A DNA stretch of 63,084 nucleotides from Occallatibacter sp. (GTDB taxonomy: Bacteria > Acidobacteriota > Terriglobia > Terriglobales > Acidobacteriaceae): NCBI GenBank assembly GCA_031296165.1, contig JARLGF010000114.1, positions 1-63,084 of the forward strand, read 5' to 3'. Positions 9,567 through 17,877 of this stretch are shown here, piece after piece (position 1 is the first letter of the stretch; each line of letters starts with the position of its first letter). The notes below the pieces were generated by a model, which did not search any database, was not told the origin of the DNA, and saw only the letters and a program-made list of their open reading frames with translations. The position numbers and the translations under genes are program-made.

Positions 9567-9929
9567 ATGCATGAACTTTCCATCGTCGCCAGCATTGTCG
9601 ACACGGTAACTGAGTCGGTGGCCGCTTATCCCGGCGCGCGCGTCGTGGAAGTGCGGCTGCGTGTTGGCGCGCTTGCCTCCGTCATTGAGGACAGCTTGCA
9701 ATTCTGCTACGGGATCGCCACGGAAGGCACGCCGCTCGAAGGCTCCAGGCTGGTAGTGAATATTCTGCCCGTGGTCGTCCATTGTGCCGCTTGCGCGGCG
9801 GATGTGGAGTTGGAGGGCCTGCAGAGCTTTCGATGTCCGTGCTGTGGAGAGCCATGCAGTGACTTGCGGCAAGGCCGTGAGTTGGAGATCGAAGCAATCG
9901 AGATCGACGAGGTGGAGGAGGCGGTATGA
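9567..9929 (+). CDS. hypA: Hydrogenase/urease nickel incorporation protein HypA
   Basis: A 120-residue nickel metallochaperone. It begins MHELSI, the N-terminal amine and His2 nickel site of HypA, and carries the zinc-knuckle cysteines CAAC (about residues 73-76) and CPCC (about residues 89-92). It delivers Ni2+ with HypB to hydrogenase large subunits or to urease. No good ribosome site is seen before the ATG. The gene overlaps hypB by four bases (ATGA). No hydrogenase, urease or other hyp gene is in the window. Confidence 0.95.
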   Translation: MHELSIVASIVDTVTESVAAYPGARVVEVRLRVGALASVIEDSLQFCYGIATEGTPLEGSRLVVNILPVVVHCAACAADVELEGLQSFRCPCCGEPCSDLRQGRELEIEAIEIDEVEEAV

Positions 9930-10603
9930 CGACCAGGATTGTGGAGCTGCGAAAAGGGATTCTCAAGAAAAACGATGAGCTGGCTGCAGGGCTGCGGGCC
10001 AACTACTCTGCAGCCGGTGTGCTGGTGCTCAACCTGGTATCCAGCCCCGGAACCGGGAAAACCGAGTTCCTTGAGGTCACACTCAGAGAGATGAAGGCAC
10101 GGGGCGCTCGCGTTGCGGCGCTGGTTGGCGATCTTGAAACCGACAACGATGCGCGCCGTCTTGCCGCCAGCGGGGCGCCGGTCCGCCAGATCAATACCCA
10201 CGGCATTTGCCACCTCGACGCGGAGATGATCGGCAAGCACCTCGATGGTTGGGAAGGCGTTGCTCTGGACGGGCTGGACTACTTGTTCATCGAGAATGTT
10301 GGCAACCTGGTTTGCCCCTCGAGCTACGATCTGGGCGAGGGAATCCGCGTGGCGCTGTTGAGCGTGACCGAGGGCGAGGACAAGCCCCTGAAATATCCCA
10401 CGCTGTTCAACTCCGCCGACGCCGCCGTCATCACCAAGATGGACCTGGCCGGCCCCTGCGGCTTCAACCGCGAGCTTGCTCTCCACAACATCAACGAGAT
10501 CCGCCCCGGCATCCGCATTTTTGAAACCTCCGCCAAGACCGGCACCGGGATCGATGAGTGGCTGGCCTATCTGGCCGAGGAACGCGCCAGCCGAAGCGCC
10601 TGA
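9926..10603 (+). CDS. hypB: Hydrogenase nickel incorporation GTPase HypB
   Basis: A 225-residue SIMIBI GTPase that works with HypA in nickel insertion. Motifs in order: P-loop SSPGTGKTE (residues 39-47), GDLETDNDARR, the metal-binding Cys-His in GICHLDAEMI, IENVGNLVCP, and the G4-like TKMD. It lacks the N-terminal histidine-rich stretch and CxxCGC motif of nickel-storing HypB versions, so it is the short form. Translationally coupled to hypA by ATGA. Confidence 0.95.
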   Translation: MTTRIVELRKGILKKNDELAAGLRANYSAAGVLVLNLVSSPGTGKTEFLEVTLREMKARGARVAALVGDLETDNDARRLAASGAPVRQINTHGICHLDAEMIGKHLDGWEGVALDGLDYLFIENVGNLVCPSSYDLGEGIRVALLSVTEGEDKPLKYPTLFNSADAAVITKMDLAGPCGFNRELALHNINEIRPGIRIFETSAKTGTGIDEWLAYLAEERASRSA

Positions 10604-10990
10604 CGCTGCGGTGTATCGTTGCTGGAATCTGGCCACCCCGGATGCACCATTCCGGGCTCGTCGGCTTTTTGTTGCCCGTAGCGGTGCGGCTCCCTCTTCC
10701 TGTAAAAATCCTGTATTCACATTTCAAGTAAGGCTAGTGTGCTGTCTTGAAACTAATTACCATAAGCAATGGTGGTATCGGCATTCGATCGGGTGGGGGG
10801 CCACTCCGATGCGGAAGGGTCGTCCAGGCCCGCTGTTGCTGCTTGCCGTGGAAGAGCGTGAGCCGCTTGTTGCGCGGCGCCGCACGCCTGAGACAGTGAT
10901 AGTCCGAACTATTTTTGGGCACGCTTCAGGGAACGCGTGAAGCCAGACTTGCGCGCAACCGTTGGAATGTGAGTTGCCAGGGAGATTTGC
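10604..10990. other. 387-base gap between hypB and the carbohydrate cluster
   Basis: No convincing gene. A small stem CCCGGA/TCCGGG followed nine bases later by CTTTTTG (about 10636-10672) may end hypB transcription, though weakly. The promoter of the downstream carbohydrate cluster must lie here or just inside, but no clear -35/-10 pair is seen. Confidence 0.35.
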
Positions 10991-13510
10991 ATGAAGCGCA
11001 GAAGCTTTCTGAAAAAAGGAACGACAGCCGTGCTGGCTGCTTCCGGCATGCAGCCCGGCTGGCTGCATGCTTTTACGGCGGAAGACTGGATCGATCTGGG
11101 CCGCGTCTCGATTGTGTTGTCTAGTTCGGCAGCCGCGCGCGAAGCCACCGCGGCGCGTGTGCTCGCCGAAGAGTCGCGCAAACGCTGCGAGCTTGACTGG
11201 TCCATCGGCAGCAAGGCCCAAAGCGGCGTGGTGAATATCTACGCGGGCACGCGCGCTTCCTCGGGCAAGCTTAGCCTGCCCGTCGCTGGATTGGCCGCAG
11301 CAAACCGCGCCCTGCCCGCCGATGGCTTTGCTTTGCAAGCCGGAAGCGACGCTAACGGCCGCTGGATTGCCGTCTTCGGCGCCGACGAGCGCGGACTTCT
11401 TTTCGGCATCGGCAAGTTACTCCGCTCCATTGTTTTCTCGCGGCAGGCTGCCAAGGTAGACGCGAATCTGCTCAAAGGTTCCAGCAGCCCCCGCTATCCC
11501 ATCCGTGGCCACCAGCTTGGATATCGCCCCAAGACCAACGCCTATGACGGCTGGTCGGTCGACATGTGGGACCAGTACATCCGCGATCTTGCTGTCTTCG
11601 GCACCAATGTCATCGAACTGATGCCGCCGCGCACGGACGATCTTCCTGACAGCCCGCACTTTCCTCTCCCCCAGGCACGCATGATGGTCGAGATGTCGCG
11701 CATTGCCGACAGTTACGGGCTGGATGTCTCGGTCTGGTATCCGGCCATGGACAAGGACTACAGCGACCCCCATACCGTCGAAGCGGCCGTTAAGGAATGG
11801 GGAGATGTACTGCAAACCCTGCCACGTGTAGACGCCATCTTTGTGCCCGGCGGCGACCCGGGAGATACCGATCCCAAAGACTTGATGGCGCTGCTCGAAA
11901 AGCAGAAAAAGAACATCGTCCGTTTCCATCCCAAGGCGCAGATGTGGGTGTCGCCACAGGGCTTCAATGAAGCCTGGATGACGGAGTTTCTTGACATTCT
12001 CAAGCAGCCTCATACGGAAACCTGGCTGGATGGAGTGGTCTTCGGTCCGCAATCGCGGCTATCTCCTGAAGAGTTCCGCCGCACCGTCCCCAAACACTAT
12101 CCCATCCGCCTCTATCCGGATATAACTCACAGCATAAGTTGCCAATATCCTGTTCCCGACTGGGATATAGCTTATGCACTTACCGAGGGACGCGAAATTA
12201 TCAATCCCCGGCCTGAGAGCGAGACCGATATTGTGCGCGTGGTCCTGCCGCAAACTCAGGGCTTCGTCAGTTACTCGGAAGGCTGTAACGACGACGTAAA
12301 TAAATTCGTGTGGAGTGCGATGGGCTGGAATCCCGATCAGGCGCCCGTCTCGGTGCTGCGCGAATTCAGCCGTTATTTTATCGGCGCGCGTTATGAGGAT
12401 GGCTTTGCCGAGGGACTTATGAACCTCGAGCGCAACTGGCGCGTCTCTCTGGCCACGAATGCTCACGTCGAAGTAACTCTCGCGGGTTTTCAGGATATGG
12501 AGGGTTATGCCACCCCGGCGGTCATTCAGAACTGGCGTTGGCAGCAGGCTCTCTACCGCGCTTACTACGATGCCTATGTGCGCGCGCGGCTCCTGGATGA
12601 AACCGGGCAGTTAGTTCGTGCGCGCGATTTGCTGCGCCGCGTCTGGCAGGTTGGCTGGAGTCCGCTGCCGTCCGACATTGGCGATCTGCCTTCCAGCAAT
12701 CCATCCAACGGACTCGATCCTAAAGTCCTGCTCGATGCCGCCGAAGCTGTCCTGAATCAATCCGCCATTCAGCCCGCGGCTCAGGATTTGCGTTCGCGTG
12801 TAACCGAGCTGGGCTATGCGCTGTTTCAAAGTATTCACATGCAGCTCGCCGTGGAAGACTATCAGGGAGAAGCTGTCGAGCGTGGCGCGAATCTGGATAC
12901 GCTCGACACGCCGGTCACCGATGCGCCGTGGCTGCGCGCCCAGATTGCCGCCATCCGTACTCTAGCCGGTCCCGGAAAACAGGTTCATGCTATCCGCGCA
13001 CTTCTCGCGCGCACCGACCCCGGTCCCGGCGGCTTTTACGATGAACTCGGTAATATTGCCAACCGCCCCCATTTCATTCCCGGTCCGGGAGCCAGGAAAG
13101 ATCCTGACTTCCGTCATTCGCCGCTGATTGAGTTTGCTTATCCCGACCATAGGGGCGCACAGGCGCCTCTCGCCTGGAAGCATTGGGCTGGATCGCTGTA
13201 CGATGCGCCGATAGAGATGCGCTATGAAGGGCTCGATCCGCAGACCACTTACAAGGTGCGCGTCGTGTATGCGGGCAGCACGCCACGACTCAAGATCCGT
13301 TTGCAGGCCAACGATCGCATTGAGGTCCATCCTTACATCGCGCGTTCCTGGCCTCCTGCTCCACAGGAGTTTATAATTCCGCAGGAAGCAACGGCCGAGG
13401 GAACACTCAAGCTATCCTGGACGCGTGAACCTGGTTTAGGCGGCAATGGAAGAGGTTGCCAGGTTGCAGAAGTCTGGTTGATGCCCGTTGTTAAAACGGA
13501 ACAGAAGTAA
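10991..13510 (+). CDS. Tat-exported TIM-barrel protein, putative glycoside hydrolase (GH67/GH20-like)
   Basis: An 839-residue exported protein. Its N-terminus has a twin-arginine motif (KRRSFLKK) and a short hydrophobic stretch, so it is likely folded before export. Residues about 45-150 look like the alpha/beta domain that precedes the barrel in GH20 and GH67 enzymes (GADERGLLFGIGKLL). A (beta/alpha)8-like region follows, opening with YPIRGHQLGYRPK and GTNVIELMPPR and including WYPAMD, DAIFVPGGDPGD and DGVVFGPQSR. The C-terminus is helical then beta-sandwich. Catalytic residues cannot be assigned. It heads a co-directional run with two aldolases, which fits release and use of an acidic or amino sugar. 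GGGAG precedes the ATG. Confidence 0.72.
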   Translation: MKRRSFLKKGTTAVLAASGMQPGWLHAFTAEDWIDLGRVSIVLSSSAAAREATAARVLAEESRKRCELDWSIGSKAQSGVVNIYAGTRASSGKLSLPVAGLAAANRALPADGFALQAGSDANGRWIAVFGADERGLLFGIGKLLRSIVFSRQAAKVDANLLKGSSSPRYPIRGHQLGYRPKTNAYDGWSVDMWDQYIRDLAVFGTNVIELMPPRTDDLPDSPHFPLPQARMMVEMSRIADSYGLDVSVWYPAMDKDYSDPHTVEAAVKEWGDVLQTLPRVDAIFVPGGDPGDTDPKDLMALLEKQKKNIVRFHPKAQMWVSPQGFNEAWMTEFLDILKQPHTETWLDGVVFGPQSRLSPEEFRRTVPKHYPIRLYPDITHSISCQYPVPDWDIAYALTEGREIINPRPESETDIVRVVLPQTQGFVSYSEGCNDDVNKFVWSAMGWNPDQAPVSVLREFSRYFIGARYEDGFAEGLMNLERNWRVSLATNAHVEVTLAGFQDMEGYATPAVIQNWRWQQALYRAYYDAYVRARLLDETGQLVRARDLLRRVWQVGWSPLPSDIGDLPSSNPSNGLDPKVLLDAAEAVLNQSAIQPAAQDLRSRVTELGYALFQSIHMQLAVEDYQGEAVERGANLDTLDTPVTDAPWLRAQIAAIRTLAGPGKQVHAIRALLARTDPGPGGFYDELGNIANRPHFIPGPGARKDPDFRHSPLIEFAYPDHRGAQAPLAWKHWAGSLYDAPIEMRYEGLDPQTTYKVRVVYAGSTPRLKIRLQANDRIEVHPYIARSWPPAPQEFIIPQEATAEGTLKLSWTREPGLGGNGRGCQVAEVWLMPVVKTEQK

Positions 13511-13526
13511 CATGGAGAAACTCTCA

Positions 13527-14348
13527 ATGTCACAAGTTATCTCAGGCGGTGGAGACGGAAGCTGGAATCGTGTGCGCGCGCGCCTCGATGCCGGAGACTT
13601 TGTCATCGGACTTACCGTAACTGCCGCTAATCTGGACGTTGCCGCCATGGGAGCCCAGCAGGGCTTTCATTTTTTATGGGTTGAAATGGAGCACTCGCCG
13701 GTTACACTTGAGACCTTGCGCGGCATGGTTCTCGCCACGCGCGGACTGGATGTTCAGGTCTTTGCCCGTGTGCCGCTAACTGCTGTCTGGACTGCGAAGC
13801 GCGTACTCGATCAGGGAGTCAGCGGAGTTATTTTTCCGTTTGTTGGCGATCCTGAACTGGCGCGCACCGCGGCACAGGCTTGCCGCTATCCTCCCGCCGG
13901 ACTGCGCGGTTCCGGCGCGGGCCTTGCCGCAACAACATGGCCGGAGCCGGGAAGTTATTACGACTCCGCAGATGCGAACGTCCTGACTATCTGCGTCATC
14001 GAGGAAGCGCGCGCACTTGCGCATATCGATGAAATCGCCGCCACGCCAGGCATTGATGTGATGTTTATTGGAACCAGCGATTTGTCCTTTTCGCTGGGAT
14101 TGCGCGGACGGCAAAATGAACCGCTGCTGCAGGAAGCGATCGGCAAGATTTGCGCCGCGGCCCAGAAGCATCACAAGTTTCTTGGCCGCCCCGCCGGCAG
14201 CGCGGAAGAAGTGCTGCGCTATCACAAAGAAGGTTTTCAGTTCTTCCAGTCCGTAACTGAGTTGGGACTTATGCGGCTGGGAGCCGAACAAGTTCTTCAA
14301 CCACTTGGTATCTACAGGTCGCCGTCTAACCAGGGCGCTCTGTACTAA
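13527..14348 (+). CDS. HpcH/HpaI-family aldolase
   Basis: A class II pyruvate aldolase of the 2-dehydro-3-deoxy-sugar-acid or 4-hydroxy-2-oxoheptanedioate type, about 273 residues. Signatures are WVEMEHSPVTLETLR near residue 45, RVPLT, GVIFPFVGDPE, PPAGLRGSGAG, and the metal-site segment IEEARALAHIDEIAATPGIDVMFIGTSDLS. Several in-frame starts exist (13488, 13512, 13527); 13527 is preferred for GGAG upstream and little overlap with the preceding gene. It cleaves a 2-keto acid into pyruvate and an aldehyde. The neighbouring DHDPS-family gene catalyses a related reaction by another mechanism, so together they suggest sugar-acid catabolism. Confidence 0.88.
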   Translation: MSQVISGGGDGSWNRVRARLDAGDFVIGLTVTAANLDVAAMGAQQGFHFLWVEMEHSPVTLETLRGMVLATRGLDVQVFARVPLTAVWTAKRVLDQGVSGVIFPFVGDPELARTAAQACRYPPAGLRGSGAGLAATTWPEPGSYYDSADANVLTICVIEEARALAHIDEIAATPGIDVMFIGTSDLSFSLGLRGRQNEPLLQEAIGKICAAAQKHHKFLGRPAGSAEEVLRYHKEGFQFFQSVTELGLMRLGAEQVLQPLGIYRSPSNQGALY

Positions 14349-14395
14349 ATTCAACACCGGGGTCGAGCAAAGTACCTCGATTTCAAGGAGCACTT

Positions 14396-15325
14396 ATGAC
14401 CACTGCAATAACTTCGCGTCAACTTCGCGGCATTATCCCTCCCTTGGCCACTCCTTTGGCCTCGTTTGATGCCTTGGATCTGCCCGGCCTTGAAAGGCTG
14501 GTCGAACATATTCTCAGCGGCGGGGTGAATGCTCTGTTTATCCTCGGCACCACAGGAGAAGGACCTGCGCTGAGTTATCGCCTGCGGCGCGAATTGATTG
14601 AGCGCGTCTGCACGCAGGTCGGCAAGCGGGTTCCGGTTTTGGTCGGTATCAGCGATTCGGCCTATGCCGAGTCCCTTCACGTTGCGGAGATCGCGGCCAA
14701 GGCCGGCGCTACGGCCGTCGTGGCTGCGCCGCCATATTATTTCCAGTACAGCCAGAGCGACTTGCTCAAGCTGATTGAGAGTTGGGCGCGCGACTCCGCG
14801 CTTCCCGTCTATCTCTATAACCAGCCCGGACTGACCAAGATGGTTTTTGAACCGGAGACCGTGTTGAAGTCCGCTGAGATACCCAATATCTGGGGTATCA
14901 AAGACAGTTCCGGAGATATGGACTATCTTAAGAAAGTTATTGCCCTGGTTAGCAAAAAATATCCAGACTATTCTATCTTTGTCGGTCCTGAGCACTTAAT
15001 TGCCGATGCACTTATATCCGGCGCACACGGCGGCGTCCCCGGCGGCGCCAACATCTTCCCCACGCTGCCGGTGCGCGTCTACCAGGCGTTCCTCGAAGGA
15101 AAGCTGGACGAGATGAAGGAAGCGCAGAAGCGGTTGGTTGCCGCGGGCGATCCCATCTGGAGTTCGAACGAGACCGAGCCGGTTTATATCCGCCGCCTCA
15201 AGTGTGCTTTGTCGGTCATGAGCCTCTGCAGTGGATTGCCCGCGTGGCCCTATCACGAATCGACTCCGGAAGAGTACAAGGAGATCGAGCAGCACCTCCG
15301 TAAAGTCGGAATCCTCAAGTCCTAG
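14396..15325 (+). CDS. Dihydrodipicolinate synthase-family (NAL/KDG-type) aldolase
   Basis: A 309-residue class I aldolase of the DapA/NanA superfamily. The substrate carboxylate loop GTTGEGPAL (residues 51-59), Tyr141 in YLYNQP and the Schiff-base Lys169 in GIKDSSG are all present. Placement with an HpaI-family aldolase and exported hydrolases, away from lysine genes, suggests a catabolic 2-keto-3-deoxy sugar acid or N-acetylneuraminate type lyase and not the biosynthetic DapA. AAGGAG lies six bases before the ATG. A long hairpin at 15347 probably ends the transcript. Confidence 0.88.
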   Translation: MTTAITSRQLRGIIPPLATPLASFDALDLPGLERLVEHILSGGVNALFILGTTGEGPALSYRLRRELIERVCTQVGKRVPVLVGISDSAYAESLHVAEIAAKAGATAVVAAPPYYFQYSQSDLLKLIESWARDSALPVYLYNQPGLTKMVFEPETVLKSAEIPNIWGIKDSSGDMDYLKKVIALVSKKYPDYSIFVGPEHLIADALISGAHGGVPGGANIFPTLPVRVYQAFLEGKLDEMKEAQKRLVAAGDPIWSSNETEPVYIRRLKCALSVMSLCSGLPAWPYHESTPEEYKEIEQHLRKVGILKS

Positions 15326-15346
15326 CAGCCTCATGTGCAGCATCGG

Positions 15347-15397
15347 CGGGCAGTGGGAGCGGCGTGGTGACGCGCCATTCCTGCTGCCCGTTTCTTT
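15347..15397 (+). terminator. Rho-independent terminator-like hairpin
   Basis: Outer arms CGGGCAG and CTGCCCG enclose a second imperfect stem, followed by TTTCTTT. It lies 21 bases after the aldolase gene and separates it from the GH92 gene. Confidence 0.55.
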
Positions 15398-15534
15398 GCG
15401 GCGGACGCGATGTTTCGCATGAGTGCTAGAATTCTACGCAGCCAAAAACGGCGCGATTTTGTCGCCTACTCATTACAATTCTGGCGCTCCAGGCTGCGTG
15501 TGCAGCCGCGGCGCGATGAAGGAGCTTGTTGCCT

Positions 15535-17877
15535 ATGCGTTTACGACTCGTTGCTGGAGTAGCGGCCGCCTGTTTGCTGCCTGGCTGTTTCTCGCTTTCT
15601 ACTTTGCTGGCACAGAGTGCGCCGGCCGCGGGCAAAAGGCCCATCGACTACGCAAACGGACTGGTCGGAACCGCGCCGCTCGACAACCCGGAACTTATCG
15701 GCAACGCGCCGCCTCCGGGCGAACGGCTTTACTCCGGCATAACTTCGCCAGGAGCGGTGCTGCCGCATAGCTCCACTGACCTTGCGCCTATCAATAACAA
15801 TATGGATCTGAATTATCCTGCCGGAGTCGGGTCGCCTTACTACTATCCGAACCGCACCATGATTGGATTTTCAACTGGAACCATGGGCGGACCGACCGTA
15901 ATGCCTGTCGTAGGCGACTGGACCGTTCCCCCGGAGCGCAGCGCTTCCTACTATGACAAGGCGCGAGAGAAATCTTCGCCGGGCTATTACTCCGTCTATC
16001 TCGACGACTATAAAACTCGTGTAGAACTTACTGCAACCACATGGACCGGGCTCTTCCGTTTTACCTTTCCCGCCACACACAGTGCGAATGTACTCCTCGA
16101 TCTGAACCGCGCAGGCGGCGACATTGAGGTGGTGGGCGATCACACGGTGCGCGGTGTTTCGCGGCACGGCCGTGCCGGAGGCCATACGTTCGAGACGTAC
16201 TTTGTCGCGGAATTCTCCAGACCTTTCGCGGCGTTCGGCACGTTCAAGCAGATTCCTCCCGTGGCCGGTCAATCGCGCCTTATCTTCGGTGACAAAGATG
16301 TGGAGACGGACACGCGCACTATCTCCGGCCACTATGCCGGCGCCTATGTGCGGTTCGTGACCACGGAAGGCGAACAGGTCCTGGTGAAGGTTGCATACGG
16401 TGAGAACTATGCCATGGCTGAGGCGCGGCTGAAGGCAGAGCAGCCCGGTTGGAGCTTTGACCGCGTACGCAGCGCTGCACAAGCCGCATGGGTTACGAAA
16501 CTCAACCAGGTTGAAGTTCAGGGCGGAACGGAAAAGGAAAAGATGCTCTTCTATTCCTGCCTGTTTCACTCCTTCGCAAGCCCCCGCCTGACCACGCAAA
16601 AAGGCGAGCAGTTCACCGGCCTGGACGGCGTTGTCCGCACAGCACAGTACAACCGCTATGGCCCCGTGCCTTACTGGGACACGGGCCGCGACCAGGTCGT
16701 GTTGCTCACGCTGCTGGAGCCGGAAGTTAAGGTAGATATCCTGCGTTCGGAACTGGACATGGCGCGCGAGTCCGGTTACATGGGTACCTCGTTTCATGGC
16801 GACCATGCCGTGCAGATGTATCTGGGTGACTGGGTGCGCGGCCTTAACTTCGACTGGGATGCAACTTATGAATATCTGCGCAAGAATGCCATGGACCCCA
16901 ACGGTCCGCGCCCCTATCTCGCCGAATATATAAAGAACGGCTGGATCTCGGATATCGTGCCAGATCGCAACCCAAGCCCTCCGTACGCTGATGGCAAGGC
17001 AGGTGCAGCAACCACGCTTGAATATAGCTGGGATGACTCCTCTATGGCGCTCTATGCCAAGAAGCTAGGCAAGGAAGACGACTATCGGATGTTCCTCAAG
17101 AGGGCGCATAACTATCGGAATGTGTTTGATCCCTCGACCGGATTCATGCGCGGAAAAACAGCGGACGGAAAATGGATCTCTCCCTTCGATCCCCAGGAAC
17201 CCTATTACAACTTCATGATGAAAGAAGCCTCCGGCTGGTCGACGCTGTGGCTGGAACCGCACGACGTACAGGGTTTGGTCAACCTGCTCGGCGGACGCGA
17301 TAAGTTCGCCGCAAAGCTCGATGCCTTCTTCAACACCCCTTATACCCCCAAAGGTATCTGCCGCGATTGCACCGGTCTGATCGGTCAATACGTACAGGGC
17401 AATCAACCCGACCAGCAGGCGGCCTATTACTACGATTGGGCAGGCCAGCCATGGAAGACGCAGGCGCTGGCGCGGAAGATACTCAAGCTGATGTACGGCA
17501 GCGATAAGTCCGGTTATGCATTTCCGGGAATGGACGATCAAGGATCGACCTCCTCTTGGTATGTGCTGAGCGCTATGGGTTTTTACACCGTCAATCCCGC
17601 AAGCCCGGATTACATCCTGGGCAGTCCGCTCTTCAGCCGGGTAACCCTGCACATGGGTAATGGCAAGACCTTTGAAGTTATTGCGCATAATAACTCTGAG
17701 AAGAACCTCTATATCCAGTCCGCAACCTTGAATGGCAAAACCTGGAACAAGCCATGGTTCAGTCATTCAGATATTGCCAACGGCGGCAAGCTGGTTCTCG
17801 AAATGGGACCGCTGCCCAACAAAAAGTGGGGTAGTGCACCAGACGCGGCTCCGCCCTCGATGTCGCAGCCTGACTGA
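15535..17877 (+). CDS. GH92-family glycosidase lipoprotein with Gln at the expected acid position
   Basis: A 780-residue exported protein. The signal ends in lipobox LLPGC (Cys18). The GH92 family of calcium-dependent alpha-mannosidases is shown by PINNNMDLNYPAG, YWDTGRDQ, EYSWDDSSMALYAKKLG, and the late segment GMDDQGSTSSWYVLSAMGFY. The usual GNEPS motif, whose Glu is the general acid, reads GNQPD here (Gln624). A TTG at 15526 is possible, but AAGGAG is ten bases before the ATG at 15535. The stop overlaps the next gene's ATG by one base, so the two are translationally coupled. Likely periplasmic or surface-anchored, acting on mannosides or mannosyl phosphodiesters. Confidence 0.9.
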   Translation: MRLRLVAGVAAACLLPGCFSLSTLLAQSAPAAGKRPIDYANGLVGTAPLDNPELIGNAPPPGERLYSGITSPGAVLPHSSTDLAPINNNMDLNYPAGVGSPYYYPNRTMIGFSTGTMGGPTVMPVVGDWTVPPERSASYYDKAREKSSPGYYSVYLDDYKTRVELTATTWTGLFRFTFPATHSANVLLDLNRAGGDIEVVGDHTVRGVSRHGRAGGHTFETYFVAEFSRPFAAFGTFKQIPPVAGQSRLIFGDKDVETDTRTISGHYAGAYVRFVTTEGEQVLVKVAYGENYAMAEARLKAEQPGWSFDRVRSAAQAAWVTKLNQVEVQGGTEKEKMLFYSCLFHSFASPRLTTQKGEQFTGLDGVVRTAQYNRYGPVPYWDTGRDQVVLLTLLEPEVKVDILRSELDMARESGYMGTSFHGDHAVQMYLGDWVRGLNFDWDATYEYLRKNAMDPNGPRPYLAEYIKNGWISDIVPDRNPSPPYADGKAGAATTLEYSWDDSSMALYAKKLGKEDDYRMFLKRAHNYRNVFDPSTGFMRGKTADGKWISPFDPQEPYYNFMMKEASGWSTLWLEPHDVQGLVNLLGGRDKFAAKLDAFFNTPYTPKGICRDCTGLIGQYVQGNQPDQQAAYYYDWAGQPWKTQALARKILKLMYGSDKSGYAFPGMDDQGSTSSWYVLSAMGFYTVNPASPDYILGSPLFSRVTLHMGNGKTFEVIAHNNSEKNLYIQSATLNGKTWNKPWFSHSDIANGGKLVLEMGPLPNKKWGSAPDAAPPSMSQPD

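Noticed and set aside
15871..16806. Minus-strand open frame inside the GH92 gene
   Set aside because: Lies wholly within a clear GH92 domain on the other strand and has no ribosome site or domain.
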